Of a DNA stretch of 6,195 nt, positions 4,648-6,195 are shown one piece after another. Below the pieces are notes generated by a model. The model was not told the DNA's origin and did not search any database. It saw only the letters and a program-made list of their open reading frames with translations. Both the position numbers and the translations under genes were made by a program. Position 1 is the first letter of the stretch; each line of letters starts with the position of its first letter. Source of the stretch: Verrucomicrobiota bacterium (GTDB lineage: Bacteria > Verrucomicrobiota > Verrucomicrobiia > Chthoniobacterales > Terrimicrobiaceae); assembly GCA_026398285.1 (NCBI GenBank), contig JAPLTI010000290.1, positions 1-6,195 on the forward strand, written 5' to 3'.

Positions 4648-4674
4648 CGGTCTGGTCTTTCTCTGGATGCTTAC
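4640..4674 (-). promoter_or_regulatory. RNA hairpin joining the fliW stop and csrA start codons
   Basis: In the mRNA, GUAAGCAUC (4674-4666) and GAUGCUUAC (4648-4640) are perfect 9-base complements around a 17-base loop. The 5' arm contains the fliW UAA stop (4673-4671) and the 3' arm contains the csrA AUG (4647-4645). A ribosome finishing fliW would open the stem and expose the csrA start, a layout suited to translational coupling. The loop has no GGA, so it is not an obvious CsrA autoregulatory site. Confidence 0.65.
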
Positions 4675-5120
4675 GCGGTTTCGTCGATGAGGACGTGGGT
4701 GGTCGAATAGCTCTGATAATTGAGCAGAACGACTTGTTTTCCGACCCGCGTGCGACGGTTAATGAGGATGGGGGCCGCGAGGTTGAGTGTCACCTTCTGA
4801 GGTTCGTAGGATTTGATCGTTGCGACATTAAGAATGAGTGGATTTGCGTCCGCTCCGACGAGACCGAGCATTTCGGCATCAGCGTCACCGATGTCCAGGC
4901 GGTAGTTCTCGACAAGTCCCACGGGCTCGACGGCTGGAATCTGGATTTCGTCGCCCTCGATCGCTCGTAGAACAACAAAAGGCAGGCTCTCTGGGTCAAC
5001 GATGAGCTCGAACTTTTTGAAATCCGGAAGGCCGATGAGACCCTCTGGCATGAGGAATTGGTTGTTCGTCTCATCAGGAACAAATTCCTGCTGACCCGAG
5101 ATCGAGGCTTCAACGAGCAT
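4671..5120 (-). CDS. fliW: Flagellar assembly factor FliW
   Basis: FliW is a small cytoplasmic protein that binds CsrA and relieves its repression of flagellin translation; unexported flagellin sequesters FliW, closing a feedback loop. The 149 residues match the family's usual length of about 150. Family features include the early MPEGLIGLPDFKKFELI (24-40), the acidic centre VEPVGLVENYRLDIGDAD, and the C-terminal NLAAPILINRRTRVGKQV. The ATG at 5120 gives a normal N-terminus; Met24 would cut into the domain. It starts 21 bases after flgL with no clear Shine-Dalgarno sequence and is followed by csrA after 23 bases, so co-transcription of flgL-fliW-csrA is likely. Adjacency of fliW and csrA is a recurrent arrangement. 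Confidence 0.96.
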   Translation of the reverse strand: MLVEASISGQQEFVPDETNNQFLMPEGLIGLPDFKKFELIVDPESLPFVVLRAIEGDEIQIPAVEPVGLVENYRLDIGDADAEMLGLVGADANPLILNVATIKSYEPQKVTLNLAAPILINRRTRVGKQVVLLNYQSYSTTHVLIDETA

Positions 5121-5141
5121 GATGAAGATTAGCTAACGAAA

Positions 5142-6195
5142 TCAGCGGAGGTAGTCGAGCAGAGAATTGCTCTGAATTCTCGCGCCGCTCTGAATCGCCG
5201 CCTGATAAGCCATTTGAGCACGGTTGAGGCGCACTGTGGCCTCGGCGAAGTCGATGTCGGCATCCGTCGAGATGAGCTTCTCGGTGCCCTCGTAGCGGAC
5301 CTCCAAATCCTTCATCGCGGTTTCGAGGCGGTATTGGATGGTGCCGGCTCGGGAGAGGGCGGAGAGGATGGTGTCTTCGACGGTGTCCAAACGAACTTTC
5401 GAAACGGTGGATGCCGTGTCGATCTCTTGTGTTAAAGATATGGCGGGTCCTTCAGGTGTCATAGAAACACCTTTGTTTCCCGACCCGAGGTCCACGACAT
5501 AATATCTTTGTCCCGACTGAAGAGGCGTGCCCTTTCCTGCGGTGAAGTCAAAGGTTATTGTATCGCGAACCAATACGTTTGTCGGGAGATTGATCGTGCT
5601 GCCAGTTTTGGATACAGGTAGAGAGGTGGGGCTGACAACAGGTGGGCTTATTTTTGATACCTTAGATGCAGCATCAATTTCTTGCGTTAATGTAATCGCT
5701 GCACCTTCATCGGTTGCTGAAATGCCTTTTTTTCCTGAGCCCAAGTCTACGACAAAATAGGTTTTCCCATTTTCCAACGGGGCGCCCTTTCCTGAAGTGA
5801 GGGTAAAAGTTACCTGATCGCCAATATCAAATCCAGATGGGAGGTTGATTGTGGTGCCAACTATGGTAGTGGCAGGCAGTTTAAGCGGCACTTTTGCCCG
5901 GAGATCAAGGATGGATTGGGTTTTGGTCGCCAAGGGAGCTGCCGACATCGCATTCCTTAACTCAATGAGCTTGGATAAAGTGTCAGCAACAGCGCGGTTT
6001 TCATCCGCCATTGAACCCACGGTGATTGATGCCGACTCGCCCTCTCCGATATGGATTTTTGATTCGGAGGAACTGCCGTTGTAGGAAACCGAAGTAATTT
6101 TTCCATCCGGCGACCTCTCTTCTACAAATGGAATCGTGGAATTCGAATCGCCCGAAAGAAGATAACTCCCGCGGAGCTTGGTGTTGGCTACATTC
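5142..6195 (-). CDS. flgL: Flagellar hook-filament junction protein FlgL (5' end outside window)
   Basis: The frame is open from the right edge to the stop at 5142, giving about 350 residues that lack the N-terminus. It starts in the middle domain with NVANTKLRGSYLLSGDSNS and PDGKITSVSYNGSS, matching the 'NT...G.YLFsG...tpPF...G....Y.G' stretch of FlgL. It ends ADIDFAEATVRLNRAQMAYQ and then AAIQSGARIQSNSLLDYLR, the classic flagellin/FlgL C-terminus. FlgL (HAP3) forms the junction between hook and filament. Between two C-terminal helices (LSKLIELRNAM and VEDTILSALSRAGTIQYRLE) lies an inserted block of about 170 residues. Most of the block is two beta-rich repeats of 71 residues, 61% identical to each other. 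Typical FlgL proteins have only a short linker at this point. The insert DNA is more AT-rich than its flanks. A flagellin-like paralogue is less likely given the short SLLDYL ending. fliW follows by 21 bases. Confidence 0.92.
   Translation of the reverse strand, partial: NVANTKLRGSYLLSGDSNSTIPFVEERSPDGKITSVSYNGSSSESKIHIGEGESASITVGSMADENRAVADTLSKLIELRNAMSAAPLATKTQSILDLRAKVPLKLPATTIVGTTINLPSGFDIGDQVTFTLTSGKGAPLENGKTYFVVDLGSGKKGISATDEGAAITLTQEIDAASKVSKISPPVVSPTSLPVSKTGSTINLPTNVLVRDTITFDFTAGKGTPLQSGQRYYVVDLGSGNKGVSMTPEGPAISLTQEIDTASTVSKVRLDTVEDTILSALSRAGTIQYRLETAMKDLEVRYEGTEKLISTDADIDFAEATVRLNRAQMAYQAAIQSGARIQSNSLLDYLR
5394..5606 (-). repeat. FlgL internal repeat, second copy
   Basis: This encodes 71 residues from TGSTINLPTN to TASTVSKV, aligning without gaps to the copy at 5649-5861 with 43 of 71 identities. 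Shared blocks are TINLP, GKG.PL, YYVVDLGSG and ISLTQEID. The pattern resembles the short beta modules ('itlp..GlxtGdxVtf...G..L..G..YYVv') that I know from phage structural proteins and adhesins; that relation is from memory. Confidence 0.8.
5649..5861 (-). repeat. FlgL internal repeat, first copy
   Basis: This encodes 71 residues from VGTTINLPSG to AASKVSKI. A 14-residue Ser/Pro/Val-rich linker (SPPVVSPTSLPVSK) separates it from the second copy, for a repeat unit of 255 bases. The DNA of the two copies has clearly diverged, so the duplication is not recent. Confidence 0.8.

Overview
The window looks like chromosomal DNA of a flagellated Gram-negative bacterium, most likely Verrucomicrobiota and possibly Opitutae-like. 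That reading rests on four things: a PEP-CTERM (exosortase-sorted) protein, a pseudopilin-like protein with a near H-X9-DG tail, a FliW/CsrA pair with a sigma-54 flagellin, and small GC-rich hairpin repeats between genes. The genus cannot be read from the sequence.

Layout. Bases 1-428 (minus strand) hold the N-terminal part of a DUF4912-family protein that runs off the left edge. Bases 567-1873 (minus) are a complete flagellin transcription unit: a sigma-54 promoter matching every consensus position, a structured leader of about 46 nt with a candidate CsrA-binding hairpin, a 390-residue flagellin, and an intrinsic terminator. About 300 bases without a gene follow, holding one dispersed hairpin repeat. 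Bases 2180-3217 (plus) are a second unit: a TTGACA promoter, a leader of about 290 nt containing a cobalamin-riboswitch-like aptamer and a possible expression platform, and a 236-residue PEP-CTERM surface protein. A 205-base gap packed with inverted repeats leads to a 251-residue prepilin-like gene (3423-4178, plus) whose start codon lies inside a repeat copy. Converging on it from the right is a flagellar cluster on the minus strand: flgL (5' end outside the window), fliW, csrA.

How the parts work together. FlgL joins the hook to the flagellin filament. In the known FliW-CsrA-flagellin switch, CsrA represses flagellin translation, FliW antagonises CsrA, and free flagellin titrates FliW. All three proteins are encoded here. 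The flagellin leader also carries a CANGGA motif with GGA in a hairpin loop, so the RNA target of the loop appears to be present too. The csrA start codon is itself paired with the fliW stop region in a 9-bp hairpin, which suggests translational coupling.

The most unusual items are the cobalamin aptamer in front of a PEP-CTERM gene, the fliW/csrA junction hairpin, two about 61% identical 71-residue repeats inserted in FlgL, and a hairpin repeat family whose copies show compensatory stem changes and supply a start codon.
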